In this document: piece by piece, positions 1-9,292 of the stretch | Layout: the number at the start of each line of letters is the position of its first letter | Numbering within the stretch: the stretch's first letter is position 1 | Source: Streptomyces avermitilis MA-4680 = NBRC 14893 | GTDB lineage: Bacteria > Actinomycetota > Actinomycetes > Streptomycetales > Streptomycetaceae | Direction: 5' to 3' | Assembly: GCF_000009765.2 (NCBI RefSeq) | Contig: NC_003155.5 | Coordinates: 2,976,001-3,040,000 of the forward strand | Length of the DNA: 64,000 nucleotides | Notes under the pieces: model-generated | What the model saw: the letters and a program-made list of their open reading frames with translations, nothing else | Databases searched by the model: none | Told to the model about the DNA's origin: nothing | Translations under genes and position numbers: made by a program

Positions 1-687
1 ACTGTCCCCCTGACAGGCGTCACGGCCACCTGCGAGCTCTCCGGCGCACAGCATGGAGCCGGCCAGATACTTTCCGTCCCCATCGCCGGGATACGCCTCC
101 TCACAGGCCTCGTCCGGCAGCACCTGCACGCGCGCGGCGCGCAGGCTGTGGGCATAGTCGCCGCTCCCGGTGGCGTCGCCCCAGCCGTAGACCACGGCGG
201 CCGTCCCAGGCGCGTAGGCCGGGTCGGCCGAGGAGGCCATGGGGATGACGGAGCTCTCCGGAAGCGGCGAGGCCAGGGTGAGTACGGCGAAGTCGCCGGC
301 GTTCGTGGAACTGTCGTAATCCGGGTTGACCCAGGTGGCGCGCACCGGGATCTCCTTGCCCTGGGTCGACAGCAGGTCGGTCCGGTCGGCGATGATCCTC
401 AGATCGCGAATCCGGCTCGGCGGCGCCCCCAGGACGGCCGCGCTCAGACAGTGGGCCGCGGTGAGCACAGTGGACCGGGCGATCACCACGCCCCCGCAGA
501 ACTGCCCCGCCCGCGTACCTCCGAACCGGTCACGGCTGGACAGTGCGACCGTCCACGGACTCTGGGCGGTCTCGACCGGATAGCCGCCGATGACAATGCT
601 GTCGGCCGTCGCGGGCGCGGGGGACGCCAGCGGTATCACGGCCGCTGCGGCCCCAAGGGCCAGCGCTCGGGCGAAGGGACGACGCAT
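1..687 (-). CDS. secreted trypsin-like serine protease (S1 family), 3' end outside window
   Basis: The first 229 residues are visible and the gene runs off the left edge. An Arg-containing N-terminus, a hydrophobic Ala/Leu stretch and a small-residue site around ASPAPATADS form a Sec-type signal peptide. The mature start IVIGGYPV resembles the IVGG of processed trypsins. TAAHC carries the catalytic His and AGDFAVLTL the catalytic Asp. The last visible residues, DACQGDS, end exactly on the expected catalytic Ser of GDSGGP. A GAGGAG-type ribosome-binding site precedes the ATG. The likely role is an extracellular chymotrypsin-fold protease; the substrate cannot be inferred. It lies downstream of hrdB on the same strand but is separated from it by a strong terminator, so it is probably a separate unit. 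Confidence 0.85.
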   Translation of the reverse strand, partial: MRRPFARALALGAAAAVIPLASPAPATADSIVIGGYPVETAQSPWTVALSSRDRFGGTRAGQFCGGVVIARSTVLTAAHCLSAAVLGAPPSRIRDLRIIADRTDLLSTQGKEIPVRATWVNPDYDSSTNAGDFAVLTLASPLPESSVIPMASSADPAYAPGTAAVVYGWGDATGSGDYAHSLRAARVQVLPDEACEEAYPGDGDGKYLAGSMLCAGELAGGRDACQGDS

Positions 688-801
688 ACGCGCTCCTCAC
701 TCAGGGGTGGTCATGGAATACCCAGAGTGATCCAGCTCATCACGTCGCGCATACGCAGCAGCCGACGGCCTCCACATGCTCGGTGGACGGCGCGCACATG
801 C

Positions 802-836
802 TGAGGGCCCGGCTCCCCACGGAAGCCGGGCCCTCA
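802..836 (-). terminator. hairpin terminator downstream of hrdB
   Basis: A perfect 13-bp inverted repeat (arms 802-814 and 824-836, 9-nt loop) begins 19 bp beyond the hrdB stop. It has no long T-tract, as is usual for Streptomyces. Confidence 0.7.
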
Positions 837-854
837 GGTGCGTACAGCCGAGAC

Positions 855-2393
855 CTAGTCGAGGTAGTCGCGCAGCACCTGCGAACGCGACGGGTGACGC
901 AGCTTCGACATCGTCTTGGACTCGATCTGGCGGATGCGCTCACGCGTCACGCCGTACACCTTGCCGATCTCGTCGAGAGTCTTCGGCTGACCGTCGGTGA
1001 GACCGAAGCGCATCGAGACGACGCCCGCCTCGCGCTCCGACAGGGTGTCGAGGACAGAGTGCAGCTGCTCCTGGAGGAGCGTGAAGCTGACCGCGTCGGC
1101 CGGGACGACGGCCTCGGAGTCCTCGATGAGGTCACCGAACTCGCTGTCACCGTCCTCACCCAGCGGGGTGTGCAGCGAGATGGGCTCACGGCCGTACTTC
1201 TGGACCTCGATGACCTTCTCAGGGGTCATGTCGAGCTCCTTGGCCAGCTCCTCCGGGGTGGGCTCACGGCCCAGGTCCTGGAGCATCTGACGCTGCACGC
1301 GCGCGAGCTTGTTGATGACCTCGACCATGTGCACCGGGATACGGATGGTGCGGGCCTGGTCGGCCATGGCGCGGGTGATCGCCTGACGGATCCACCAGGT
1401 GGCGTACGTGGAGAACTTGTAGCCCTTGGTGTAGTCGAACTTCTCCACCGCGCGGATCAGACCGAGGTTGCCCTCCTGGATGAGGTCCAGGAAGAGCATG
1501 CCGCGGCCGGTGTAGCGCTTGGCCAGGGAGACCACCAGACGGAGGTTGGCCTCCAGGAGGTGGTTCTTGGCGCGGCGGCCGTCCTCGGCGATGATCTCCA
1601 GCTCGCGCTTGAGCTTGGGGGCAAGCTTGTCGGCGTTGGCCAGCTTGTCCTCGGCGAAGAGGCCCGCCTCGATGCGCTTGGCGAGCTCGACCTCCTGCTC
1701 GGCGTTGAGCAGGGGGACCTTGCCGATCTGCTTGAGGTAGTCCTTGACCGGGTCGGCGGTGGCACCGGCCGCGGCGACCTGCTGCGCGGGCGCGTCGTCC
1801 TCGTCCTCGTCGGAGAGTACGAAGCCGGCGTTCTCGGTGCCCTCGGGCTCCTCGCCGGCCTTGCCGGGTGCAGCGGTCTCCTCGACCGCCTCGTCGTCGA
1901 GCAGCTCGACGTCGTCCTTCTTGCCGGTGGTCTTCTTGGCCGCCGTCTTCTTGGCGACGGTCTTCTTCGCGACCGCCTTCTTGGCGGTCGTCTTCTTGGC
2001 AGCTGCCTTCTTGGCGGACGCGTCCTCAGCCGGATCGTCGCCGACGGGCACAGCCGGGGCGGCGGTGGCGGTCGCCTTCTTGGCAGTCACCGTCTTCGCC
2101 GCGACGGTCTTGGTGGCGGTGCGCTTGGCCGGACTCTTCGCTGCGACGCTCTTTCGGGTGCGCTTGGGCTCCGCGGCACTGACCATCAGCGTCACACCCT
2201 CTTCCTCGAGGATCTGGTTGAGGCTGCGCAGTACGTTCTTCCACTGAGTGGCCGGAATCTGGTCAGCTTCGAAGGCCCGACGCACGTCATCGCCGGCGAT
2301 CTGCCCCTCAGCCTTTCCCCGCTCGATGAGCGCCATGACAGAGACGGACTCGGCGATCTCCGGCGGGAGCGTACGGGATGTGCTGGCCGACAC
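855..2393 (-). CDS. hrdB: principal RNA polymerase sigma factor HrdB
   Basis: This is a 512-residue sigma-70 family protein, the housekeeping sigma factor. The N-terminus has a region 1.1-like segment, then a long Lys/Ala/Thr-rich linker ([21 protein letters not shown] repeats) and an acidic stretch ending [12 protein letters not shown]. Region 1.2 ([11 protein letters not shown]), region 2 ([17 protein letters not shown]), region 3 and region 4 ([19 protein letters not shown]) are all present, and it ends LRDYLD. The basic linker is typical of Streptomyces HrdB. An in-frame TTG lies 6 bp upstream, but GAGAGG directly abuts it, so the GTG at 2393 has the better spacing and gives the usual [13 protein letters not shown] start. 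The neighbour whiH lies upstream on the same strand across 600 bp of non-coding DNA. Confidence 0.97.
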   Translation of the reverse strand: MSASTSRTLPPEIAESVSVMALIERGKAEGQIAGDDVRRAFEADQIPATQWKNVLRSLNQILEEEGVTLMVSAAEPKRTRKSVAAKSPAKRTATKTVAAKTVTAKKATATAAPAVPVGDDPAEDASAKKAAAKKTTAKKAVAKKTVAKKTAAKKTTGKKDDVELLDDEAVEETAAPGKAGEEPEGTENAGFVLSDEDEDDAPAQQVAAAGATADPVKDYLKQIGKVPLLNAEQEVELAKRIEAGLFAEDKLANADKLAPKLKRELEIIAEDGRRAKNHLLEANLRLVVSLAKRYTGRGMLFLDLIQEGNLGLIRAVEKFDYTKGYKFSTYATWWIRQAITRAMADQARTIRIPVHMVEVINKLARVQRQMLQDLGREPTPEELAKELDMTPEKVIEVQKYGREPISLHTPLGEDGDSEFGDLIEDSEAVVPADAVSFTLLQEQLHSVLDTLSEREAGVVSMRFGLTDGQPKTLDEIGKVYGVTRERIRQIESKTMSKLRHPSRSQVLRDYLD

Positions 2394-2999
2394 GAACAAC
2401 CTCTCGGAACGTTGGAAAACGGCTTCCGGCCCCGTCCGTAACGGACAGGAACCGACGACCGCCGACTTGGGGATGGGCCGACGGCGCGGGTGGGGCCGGG
2501 AAGATGCACAGCGCCGTAAACGGCGTCCGTATTCCCTCCTCGGCTGTCACCTCTTAGGTCATCGCGCAGTGCCGAGGAGCGTTACGCCCAATCCGCGTGG
2601 CCCGAGTCACACCCCGTAACCACTCAAAAACGACTAGATGCGGTCATAGGTGGTCAACGATGGCCGCTGCGGCCGCACGATCCGAGGGTCGGTGGACTTC
2701 CGGGCCGCCGAATCAGCGGTTGGCCGCCGGGTCGCTCGCCGTCGGACCTCAGCGGCTCCCGGGCTCCGTACGCCGCCGAGCCATGCCGATTCCCGGACTC
2801 CGCATGCCGTCGAACCGCGCCGGTCCCGGAAGACGTGCCGTCGAACCCCGTCGGTCCCAGGAGGGTCCGACGGAGCCCGGCGACACGTGCACGGGGTCCG
2901 GTGACAGACGGTTCGCCGTGCGGGCGCTGTCGGGCCCACCGGCCGGGCGAGAGCGGGCGAGGGCGGTCGGCCCCCGACCGCGCCGCCCACGGCGCACCG
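2394..2999. other. 600-bp hrdB leader/promoter region and whiH 3' region
   Basis: No credible gene was found. The hrdB-proximal 250 bp should hold the hrdB promoters. A TTGACC is present on the minus strand (2652-2657), but I could not pair it with a convincing -10 element. From about 2767 to 2866 there are roughly 33-bp degenerate tandem units (GCCGTCGAACC...GGTCCC) of no known function. Confidence 0.5.
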
Positions 3000-3887
3000 T
3001 CAGTGCTCGCGCGGCGCGGGCACCACACGCTCCACCTCAGGGTGGACGGTGAGCAATTGGCGCATGGCCGCCTCGGCAGCCGCGCCGTCGCCCGCGCCCA
3101 GGGCGTCGACGATCCGGGCGTGGTGCGCCAGCGCGGCCTCGTTGGGGCGGTCGCAGCCGGTGACCGGGCCGCCGGAGACCTGCAGGGCGGCCGACACGAT
3201 CCCGGAGAGGTGCTCCAGCATGCGGTTGCCGGCGACCTGGATGAGCAGGGAGTGGAATTCCGCGTCGGCGCGCGAGAAGGTCAGGGCGTCACCCTGTGCC
3301 ATGGCGTGGCCCATGATCTCGACCATGTCGGCGAGCCGCTGCTGGACCTCCTCGCGCCCGTGGCCGGCGGCGAGGCGCGCGGCGAGCGGCTCCATCGTCC
3401 ATCGCAGCTCGCTCAGCTCGCGGCGCTGGTCGTCGCGCTGCGGCCCGAACGCCCGCCACTCGATGATGTCCGGATCCAGCAGGTTCCAGTCGCTGACGGG
3501 GCGTACGCGCGTGCCGACGTTCGGGCGGGCACTCACCAGGCCCTTCGCCTCCAGCACACGGAGCGACTCGCGGACGACGGTGCGGGACACCTCGAAGCGC
3601 TGACCGATCTCCTCGGGCACGAGCGGGCGGTCCGCGCCCAGGTCGCCGGAGACGATCATCTGCCCCAGCTGCTGTACGAGTTGGCCGTGCAGTCCGCGTC
3701 CGCGGCTGCCCGCGGCACGCCGGCCGACGCGGCCCAGTTCCGGATCGGCGCTCTCCCACGCGGGAATGCCGACGCGGTCGGCGGCAGAGGCCTCGGCGTA
3801 GGGGTAGCGGTCGAGTTCGCCCGGTCCGGTCAGGCCGGAGTCGGCGGAGCGGGCGGCGGTCATCATGGTGTGCGCAAGGGTACTCAC
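3000..3887 (-). CDS. whiH: GntR-family (FadR-type) sporulation regulator WhiH
   Basis: This 295-residue protein has an N-terminal GntR winged helix (QLGQMIVSGDLGADRPL, then EEIGQRFEVSRTVVRESL) and a C-terminal all-helical FCD-type effector domain (ADAEFHSLLIQVAGNRM, LAHHARIVDAL). Its length and sequence match my recollection of Streptomyces WhiH, the aerial-hypha septation regulator, and the position next to hrdB agrees. The GTG start at 3887 is preceded by AAAGGATCC, and the protein then reads as the expected STLAHTMM. A sigma-WhiG-like -10 element lies about 90 bp upstream. FCD domains bind small carboxylates in other family members; the ligand here is unknown. Confidence 0.9.
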   Translation of the reverse strand: MSTLAHTMMTAARSADSGLTGPGELDRYPYAEASAADRVGIPAWESADPELGRVGRRAAGSRGRGLHGQLVQQLGQMIVSGDLGADRPLVPEEIGQRFEVSRTVVRESLRVLEAKGLVSARPNVGTRVRPVSDWNLLDPDIIEWRAFGPQRDDQRRELSELRWTMEPLAARLAAGHGREEVQQRLADMVEIMGHAMAQGDALTFSRADAEFHSLLIQVAGNRMLEHLSGIVSAALQVSGGPVTGCDRPNEAALAHHARIVDALGAGDGAAAEAAMRQLLTVHPEVERVVPAPREH

Positions 3888-3979
3888 GGATCCTTTGTCG
3901 GCGTCGCTTCCAACGCCCTTGAGGTCTTTGGTGAAAAGCACACGAAAGGGTGATCGCTCACCCCGTCGCAATTGACGCC

Positions 3980-3987
3980 TTATCGGA
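3980..3987 (-). promoter_or_regulatory. possible sigma-WhiG -10 element for whiH
   Basis: On the minus strand TCCGATAA matches the WhiG -10 consensus GCCGATAA at seven of eight positions. No good TAAA -35 is seen 15-16 nt further upstream. whiH is known in S. coelicolor to depend on sigma-WhiG, which makes the match more credible. The implied leader would be about 85 nt. Confidence 0.35.
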
Positions 3988-4049
3988 AAGAAATGGGCGT
4001 TCTCCGGGAAGTTGCGCTCACGACAGGACCGGAAGCCCTCGGACGGTCG

Positions 4050-5795
4050 TCATCGGACCCTGCTACGCAGGGTCGTGAGCAGATATGCGCAGAGCAGAGC
4101 GGTCAGCGACAACATCAGTGCACTGCCCACGGGTTGGGCGACCACCCGGGCCGCGGCGGCCAGATACCGCTCGCCGCCGAACGGCCACTGCACCAGCATC
4201 AGCTCTCGCAGCCGCGTGGCGAACCCGGCCGCCGTCCGAACAGACGGGCCTTCGAGCGCCCTTTGTACGAGGGGTACGACGACGACGGGTACCGCCAGCA
4301 CCGCGGCGAGCCCGGCGGTCGTGGAGCGGAAGATGCCCGCGGCCAGTACACCGGCCCAGGCGCAGCCCACCAGGAGTCCGAGCCAACCGGCGCCCAGGGA
4401 AAGCCAGTCGGTGGGAACTTGGGTGAGCTCCCGTCCGTAGACGAGGTAGAGCACTTCGAGATCGCACCCCACGGCAAGGAAGGCCAGCAGCAGCGCGGTC
4501 GCCCCGGAGACGAGGAGTTTCGCGGTGAGCAGCCCCAGGCGGCGGGGGACGGTGCCGCGATCCGTGGCCAGGGCGGGGTGGCGGAACTCGTCGCCGAAGG
4601 CGACCGCCCCGAGCAACCCCGCGCCGAGCGCCGCGGGGGGCAGGGGGAAGTCCTGCGGCCACGCGGCCAGGAGGCGGTGCTGCGGCGTGTGACCGATTCT
4701 GGCGAGGATCACGGCGATCAGGGCGGAGGCGATCAGCACGGCAGCCGCGGTGACGTAGCCGGTGCCGACTCCGGCAGCGCGGCGCAGCTCGTAGCGCAAC
4801 GGACGCAGCGGACTGGGCGCCTGGCGGACACTGATGGGGGGCGGCAGCGGGGACAGGTCTTCCGACTCCAGCGAACCGGCCGGGCGGGGCGGGGGAGCGG
4901 TCGGCTGCGTGTCGGGGGCGGCCCCCATGTCACCGGTTTCGTCGGCCAGTTGGTGTACGAGGATGCCGTGCCGGAAGGCGGTCTCGCCGACATCGGCGCA
5001 CGTACTGCCGTACACCGACAGCCGATTGCCGTCCTCGCGCACGATCTCCACGGAGCGTTGCCCGGTTCGAGCCTCCTTGGCCAGCAGAGCGCCGAGTCGG
5101 GCGGCGTGCGGGCTGCGGACTGCCACGCGGGGCCGCAGCCGGGTGCGGGCGAAGTCTGCGGCCTCCTGGTCGGCGACAAGCCTGCCCGCCTCCAACGTGA
5201 CGACCTGATCTGCGGTCTGCGCGGCCTCTCTGGGGTCGTCCGTGGTGAACAGGACCGTGCCACCCTGCGTGGCGTGCGCACGCAGGAGACCGTGCAGCCA
5301 CCGGCCTTCGCGGGCGGACAGGCCGTCGGCGGGGGCGTCGAGGACAAGGGTGTGCGGATCGGCCAGCAGCGCGCAGGCCAGACCGAGGCGGCGGTCCATG
5401 CCGCGCGAAAGGGTGCTCAGGCGTTCGTCGCGCAGGCTGACAAGACCGACCACCTCGAGGACTTCATCGGCACGGCGGACAGGGACGCCGGCGGCGGCGC
5501 ACAACATACGGAGTTGACCGCGCACCGTGCGGGCGGGGTGACCGGGGACATCGCCGAGCAGGACGCCCACTTCGCGCGAGGGATGGGCGATGCGGTGCAG
5601 CGGGCGGCCCCTGAAGTAGGTGATGCCACGGCCCTGTTGGAGTTCGAGCATGAGCCTGAGCGCCGTCGTCTTGCCCGCGCCCGGGGTTCCGAGGAGCGCG
5701 GTGACACGGCCCGCGTGCGCCTCGAAGGACACATCGTCGACGACGGGCGGAAGGTCCTTGCGGGGGTTGCTGGTCAGTCCGATCGCCTGGATCAC
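4050..5795 (-). CDS. ABC transporter ATPase-permease fusion with degenerate catalytic motifs
   Basis: A 581-residue protein. Residues 1-225 are an ABC ATPase domain with Walker A GTPGAGKTT (about 36-44), a divergent signature LSRGMDRRLGLA and Walker B LVLDAPADGL. A Pro/Ser linker follows, then a C-terminal half of about six hydrophobic segments like ABC-2 permeases. The Glu after Walker B is Ala, and the switch (H-loop) His is Asp (LFTTDDPREA), so canonical ATP hydrolysis is doubtful. The start is unclear: TTG at 5804 or GTG at 5795, neither with a good ribosome-binding site. A TATCTT sits 7 nt before the GTG, so the mRNA may be leaderless. The substrate is unknown. Transcription probably runs towards whiH. 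Confidence 0.75.
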   Translation of the reverse strand: MIQAIGLTSNPRKDLPPVVDDVSFEAHAGRVTALLGTPGAGKTTALRLMLELQQGRGITYFRGRPLHRIAHPSREVGVLLGDVPGHPARTVRGQLRMLCAAAGVPVRRADEVLEVVGLVSLRDERLSTLSRGMDRRLGLACALLADPHTLVLDAPADGLSAREGRWLHGLLRAHATQGGTVLFTTDDPREAAQTADQVVTLEAGRLVADQEAADFARTRLRPRVAVRSPHAARLGALLAKEARTGQRSVEIVREDGNRLSVYGSTCADVGETAFRHGILVHQLADETGDMGAAPDTQPTAPPPRPAGSLESEDLSPLPPPISVRQAPSPLRPLRYELRRAAGVGTGYVTAAAVLIASALIAVILARIGHTPQHRLLAAWPQDFPLPPAALGAGLLGAVAFGDEFRHPALATDRGTVPRRLGLLTAKLLVSGATALLLAFLAVGCDLEVLYLVYGRELTQVPTDWLSLGAGWLGLLVGCAWAGVLAAGIFRSTTAGLAAVLAVPVVVVPLVQRALEGPSVRTAAGFATRLRELMLVQWPFGGERYLAAAARVVAQPVGSALMLSLTALLCAYLLTTLRSRVR

Positions 5796-5908
5796 CCAAA
5801 GCAAGATAGCGCGATATGTCCGGTTTTCCGGGCACCTGAGGGCCTCCTTCGGACACCGGCTTCCCAGCGGCCGGACTCAGCCCTCTCCGTCCGCGCCCTG
5901 CTCGGGTT

Positions 5909-6661
5909 TCAGACCTCCGGGCGCAGCATCGGCGGATTGAGCAGCGTGGCGCCGCCCGCGCGGAAGAGCTGGGCCGGACGACCGCCCTGGCGCGTCGTGG
6001 TGCCGCCCGTGGGCACGAGGAAGCCCGGTGTGCCCGTCACCTTGCGATGGAAGTTGCGCGGGTCCAGCGCCACGCCCCACACGGCCTCGTAGACCCGGCG
6101 CAGCTCGCCGACGGTGAACTCGGTCGGGCAGAACGCGGTGGCCAGCGACGAGTACTCGATCTTGGACCGGGCACGCTCCACACCGTCCGCCAGGATCTGC
6201 GCATGATCGAAGGCGAGCGGTGCCGCCTTCTCCCCGTCCCTGCCGTAACCGCCCTGCTGCAGCAGCTCCTCGACGGGCGCCCAGCGGGCGCTGTTGGCGT
6301 CGCCGCCCGCCCTGGGCGCGGGCAGGTCGGGTGCGAGAGCGAGATGGGCGACGCTGACCACCCTCATCCGCGGGTCACGCTTGGGGTCGCCGTACGTCGC
6401 CAGCTGTTCGAGATGCGCTCCGTTGTCCTGTGCGGAGGGGTCATGGGCGCGCAGCCCGGTCTCCTCGGCCAGCTCGCGCGCTGCTGCCTGCCCCAGGTCC
6501 TCGTCAGGCCGCACGAAGCCGCCAGGGAGCGCCCACCTGCCCTGAAAGGGCTGCTCACCTCGCCGCACCGCCAGCGCACAGAGGGCGTGGCGGCGCACGG
6601 TCAGCACGACCAGGTCCACGGTGACAGCAAAGGGCGGAAAGGCTGACGGGTCGTAGGGCAT
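5909..6661 (-). CDS. Nudix hydrolase / NrtR-like Nudix-winged-helix protein
   Basis: A 250-residue protein. The Nudix domain spans about 10-150 and has an intact box: GFVRPDE, then RELAEETGL, fitting GX5EX7REUXEEXGU at about 48-70. The C-terminal about 90 residues (YSSLATAFCPTEFTVGELRR, then a PRNFHRKVTGTPGF-type segment) resemble the winged helix of NrtR regulators of NAD metabolism. FPPFAVTVDLVVLTV at the N-terminus is also typical of that group. Many NrtRs have a broken Nudix box; this one is intact, so it could be an active ADP-ribose or related pyrophosphohydrolase, a regulator, or both. No NAD genes are adjacent. The ATG at 6661 was preferred because upstream in-frame sequence is not conserved-looking. 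Confidence 0.8.
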   Translation of the reverse strand: MPYDPSAFPPFAVTVDLVVLTVRRHALCALAVRRGEQPFQGRWALPGGFVRPDEDLGQAAARELAEETGLRAHDPSAQDNGAHLEQLATYGDPKRDPRMRVVSVAHLALAPDLPAPRAGGDANSARWAPVEELLQQGGYGRDGEKAAPLAFDHAQILADGVERARSKIEYSSLATAFCPTEFTVGELRRVYEAVWGVALDPRNFHRKVTGTPGFLVPTGGTTTRQGGRPAQLFRAGGATLLNPPMLRPEV

Positions 6662-6784
6662 GCCGCGATCATAGTCGTCTGCCTGACGATAAACACTCCC
6701 TTCGTCGGCCGCATCGGTGGTTGATCCACTTCCTTCGGGCTGGTCCGGGGGCTCCCGGCCATGGCCCAGCCGCATCGCGCGACG

Positions 6785-8908
6785 TCACGCTCTCAACTGC
6801 AATCCGTCGGCCGCCTCCTCGACCATGGCGAGGCCGAGCCGGCTGACGCGCACGGAGAAGGGCGCGCCGGCGACTCTCAGTCCCGTCAATCCGATCTCGC
6901 CCAGTGGGGCACTGCGCAGCGGGCGCAGCGTCACCGTGCCGGCCGGGGCGTCGGGGCGGATCCCCGCCAGAGCGGTGAGGAGCAGCACCCCTGAGGCCGC
7001 GGCGGTGGCGGCCGGTCGGCAGGCTGCGGGGTGCGGCAGCGGAGAGCCGGCTTCCGTGCGTTGTTCCCCCGCGTACATCTCGGGCAGCCGATGCCCGAAC
7101 GCCTCCGCCGCGGCCAGTACGCCCCGCAGCAGCGAACTCGCCTCCTTCTCGTAACCGGCGGCGGCCAGGCCCGTGACGGCGACCGCCGTCTCCTGGACCC
7201 GCACGGCTCCTCCTCGATGACCGAACGGGTTGTACGCCGCCTCCCTCGCTCCCAGGCTGCGCAGCCCCCATCCGCAGTCCATGGCCGGACCGCCGAGGAG
7301 CCGCGCGAGTTGCTCCGTCCGCACCCTGTCGAGCAGGCCCTGAGCCATGACACCGGAGCCGAGCAGGCCGGTGTCGAGAAGGTGGGCGGCGCCCGCGCCG
7401 AGGTGGGGCACCAGGCGTCCGTCCGGGGCCCGGGCGGCCGCCGGTCTGCCTCCCTTCAGGTCCTCGATCCAGAAGTCGTCCCGGAACGCGGTGCGCAGTT
7501 CCCCGGCCCACTGGCGCAGCCCGGGGCCGCCTGGGCGGCCGTGGGCATCGAGCAGGTCCGCGCCCAGCAGCGCTGCCCGATGGGCGTACGCCTGTGTCTC
7601 GCAGCGCAGCGGCCCGCCGGGCTGGGGGTCGGGGAGGTAGGTACCGTCGCCGACAGCGGTCCGAAGCCACTGGAGACAGCGTTCCGCGGCGGGCAACAAC
7701 TCCTGCGTCTCCTGCTCCGGCAACCCCCAGCGCCGGGCCTCCGCGAGAAGCACAGGGAAGAGCAGGGTTGCCTCCGTGCCCGTGCAGCCAGGTGGCAGAT
7801 GTGCGCCCGCGTCCCGCCGTGGTCCCGGGATCATGCCCGAATGTGGGCCTGGTCCCGAGAGCTGGCTGCGGGCGAGGGTCCGCAGCGTGCCCGCGGCAAG
7901 CCGGGTGCCGAGGGGCAGTGCCATCCGCGCGGCGACCAGTGCCTCCGCCGGAGCCAGGCCGCAGCGCCACGGCGCCCCGGCTGCGAGATGCGGGTCGGAA
8001 GGGTGGCTGGGATCGCGCAGCAGCAGAGCCTGCAGATCCTCGACGCAGGCATGGAGCAGCGATTGGGCCCTGGGGTCGTCGCCCGTAGCCGTGGCCTGGG
8101 CGAGTGGGCTCGTCGCGCCGCGTACCACCGCTCTGCCGGCTCCGGCCCCGTCCGGCCGTACCCGCAGTTCCACACTCCATGTGCCGCCGGGTGGCAGCTC
8201 CAGCCCCCAGCGCAGCAGTCCGGCGGAGGCGAGGGCGTCGGCCGGCGGCGGATCCGCGGTGACGGCCGAGGTGCCGGTCGGGCCGGTCCAGCGCAGGCCT
8301 GAGTCGTGAACGCTCGCGGGGAGCTCGGGACCGGGGCTGCCCGAAGCCACCGTCCCCAGATCCGCGAGGTCCGTCCCGAGTGCCACCTCGACGGACAGGC
8401 GCAAGGGGCGTGAGGCAGCGCTGTGCAGCGTGATCCGTTCCGTGCCGTCCGCGTGCCGCGTGCGTTCCACCAGGACGTCCGGGTCCGGTCCTGCGTCGGG
8501 GGAGGCTCGGAGGGCGCCCACGAAGCGGACGCGGTCGGCCGCTACCATCCGCGCTTGCACGGCGAGCGGCTCCCGCCCCGCCACCCGCACCTGACAGCGG
8601 GAGAGCAGGCGCCGCCCCGAGCGGTAGAACCCGTCCAACCCCTGGCCGGTCAGCTGCCCCTGCTCCGTGGAGATCGCCAGCCCCGGCAGGGCCGCACAGA
8701 TCAGCGCGGTGTGGGCTGGCGGCAGGTCCGCGGCGTGGCGGAGTGGTGGAAGCGGGGGTCGGGGAGCGAAGGGTCTGCCCGCCAACGGGCCGGGGCCCGA
8801 GGGCCGGTTGCCCCGCGCGGGGGTACCCGATGGCCTGGACGTCGCTTCGGGAATGACCGACCGTCGGCCTGCGCCTGCGAAGGAGGTAGGTGTCCTCTCC
8901 TGAGCCAT
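6785..8908 (-). CDS. glycogen debranching enzyme-like protein (GDE N-terminal domain plus six-hairpin glycosidase)
   Basis: About 707 residues. An N-terminal beta-rich domain (TEQGQLTGQGLDGFYRSGRR, about 70-250) resembles the glycogen-debranching N-terminal domain. It is followed by an (alpha/alpha)6 amylo-1,6-glucosidase-like domain (WRCGLAPAEALVAARMAL, PLRCETQAYAHRAALLGADL, MDCGWGLRSLG, YNPFGHRGGAVRVQETAVA). The expected role is cytoplasmic trimming of branched alpha-glucans, but no other glycogen gene is adjacent. The start is uncertain: in-frame starts exist at 9040 and 9184, and the extra N-terminus would be Arg/Pro-rich low complexity. The ATG at 8908 (MAQERTPTSFAG) was chosen as the most compact plausible start. 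Confidence 0.7.
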   Translation of the reverse strand: MAQERTPTSFAGAGRRSVIPEATSRPSGTPARGNRPSGPGPLAGRPFAPRPPLPPLRHAADLPPAHTALICAALPGLAISTEQGQLTGQGLDGFYRSGRRLLSRCQVRVAGREPLAVQARMVAADRVRFVGALRASPDAGPDPDVLVERTRHADGTERITLHSAASRPLRLSVEVALGTDLADLGTVASGSPGPELPASVHDSGLRWTGPTGTSAVTADPPPADALASAGLLRWGLELPPGGTWSVELRVRPDGAGAGRAVVRGATSPLAQATATGDDPRAQSLLHACVEDLQALLLRDPSHPSDPHLAAGAPWRCGLAPAEALVAARMALPLGTRLAAGTLRTLARSQLSGPGPHSGMIPGPRRDAGAHLPPGCTGTEATLLFPVLLAEARRWGLPEQETQELLPAAERCLQWLRTAVGDGTYLPDPQPGGPLRCETQAYAHRAALLGADLLDAHGRPGGPGLRQWAGELRTAFRDDFWIEDLKGGRPAAARAPDGRLVPHLGAGAAHLLDTGLLGSGVMAQGLLDRVRTEQLARLLGGPAMDCGWGLRSLGAREAAYNPFGHRGGAVRVQETAVAVTGLAAAGYEKEASSLLRGVLAAAEAFGHRLPEMYAGEQRTEAGSPLPHPAACRPAATAAASGVLLLTALAGIRPDAPAGTVTLRPLRSAPLGEIGLTGLRVAGAPFSVRVSRLGLAMVEEAADGLQLRA

Positions 8909-9292
8909 GCGGGGCGCTGTCTTCCCGCCGCCCCCGGTCGGTGGCGCCGATGGATCGCCACCCGGCATCAAGGGCTTTGTGGATGCGCGGCGGGGAGGCC
9001 GGTCGCCGTCGTGGGCGGCGGACGGAGTGGGCAAGGACATGAGGCGGCTTCTTCTGCGCCTGGCGCGCCTTGGGCGCGACCGGCGCCTGGTGGGGGGCTC
9101 CGAAAGGTCGTGGGCGATGCGTCGGCGCGACCCGGCCACGGGTACCGCCACCCAGGTGAACGGAGTGGGCCTGCCTCGGGTCACGCCCGGCGGCCGGGAA
9201 GCCGACCGAATGGCTGCGTCGCGGGGCGCAGGTCACAGTGCCGAAGGCGGCTTGACGCCGACTCGCGGACCACGCCGCGCAGCTGGGTGTGC
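8909..9292. other. intergenic stretch or N-terminal extension of the debranching-like gene
   Basis: This region may include an Arg/Pro-rich N-terminal extension of the minus-strand gene ending at 6785 (alternative starts 9040 and 9184). Otherwise I see no gene, repeat or clear regulatory site. Confidence 0.4.

Noticed and set aside
783..2441. Long plus-strand open frame opposite hrdB
   Set aside because: High-GC antisense shadow of a clearly recognised gene. The same reasoning removes long frames opposite nrdJ, dinG, hflX and the RSH gene.
2500..2545. Sigma-R type promoter (GGAAT...GTT) for hrdB
   Set aside because: A GGGAAT is present on the minus strand, but no GTT lies 18-19 bp downstream, so the element is not supported.
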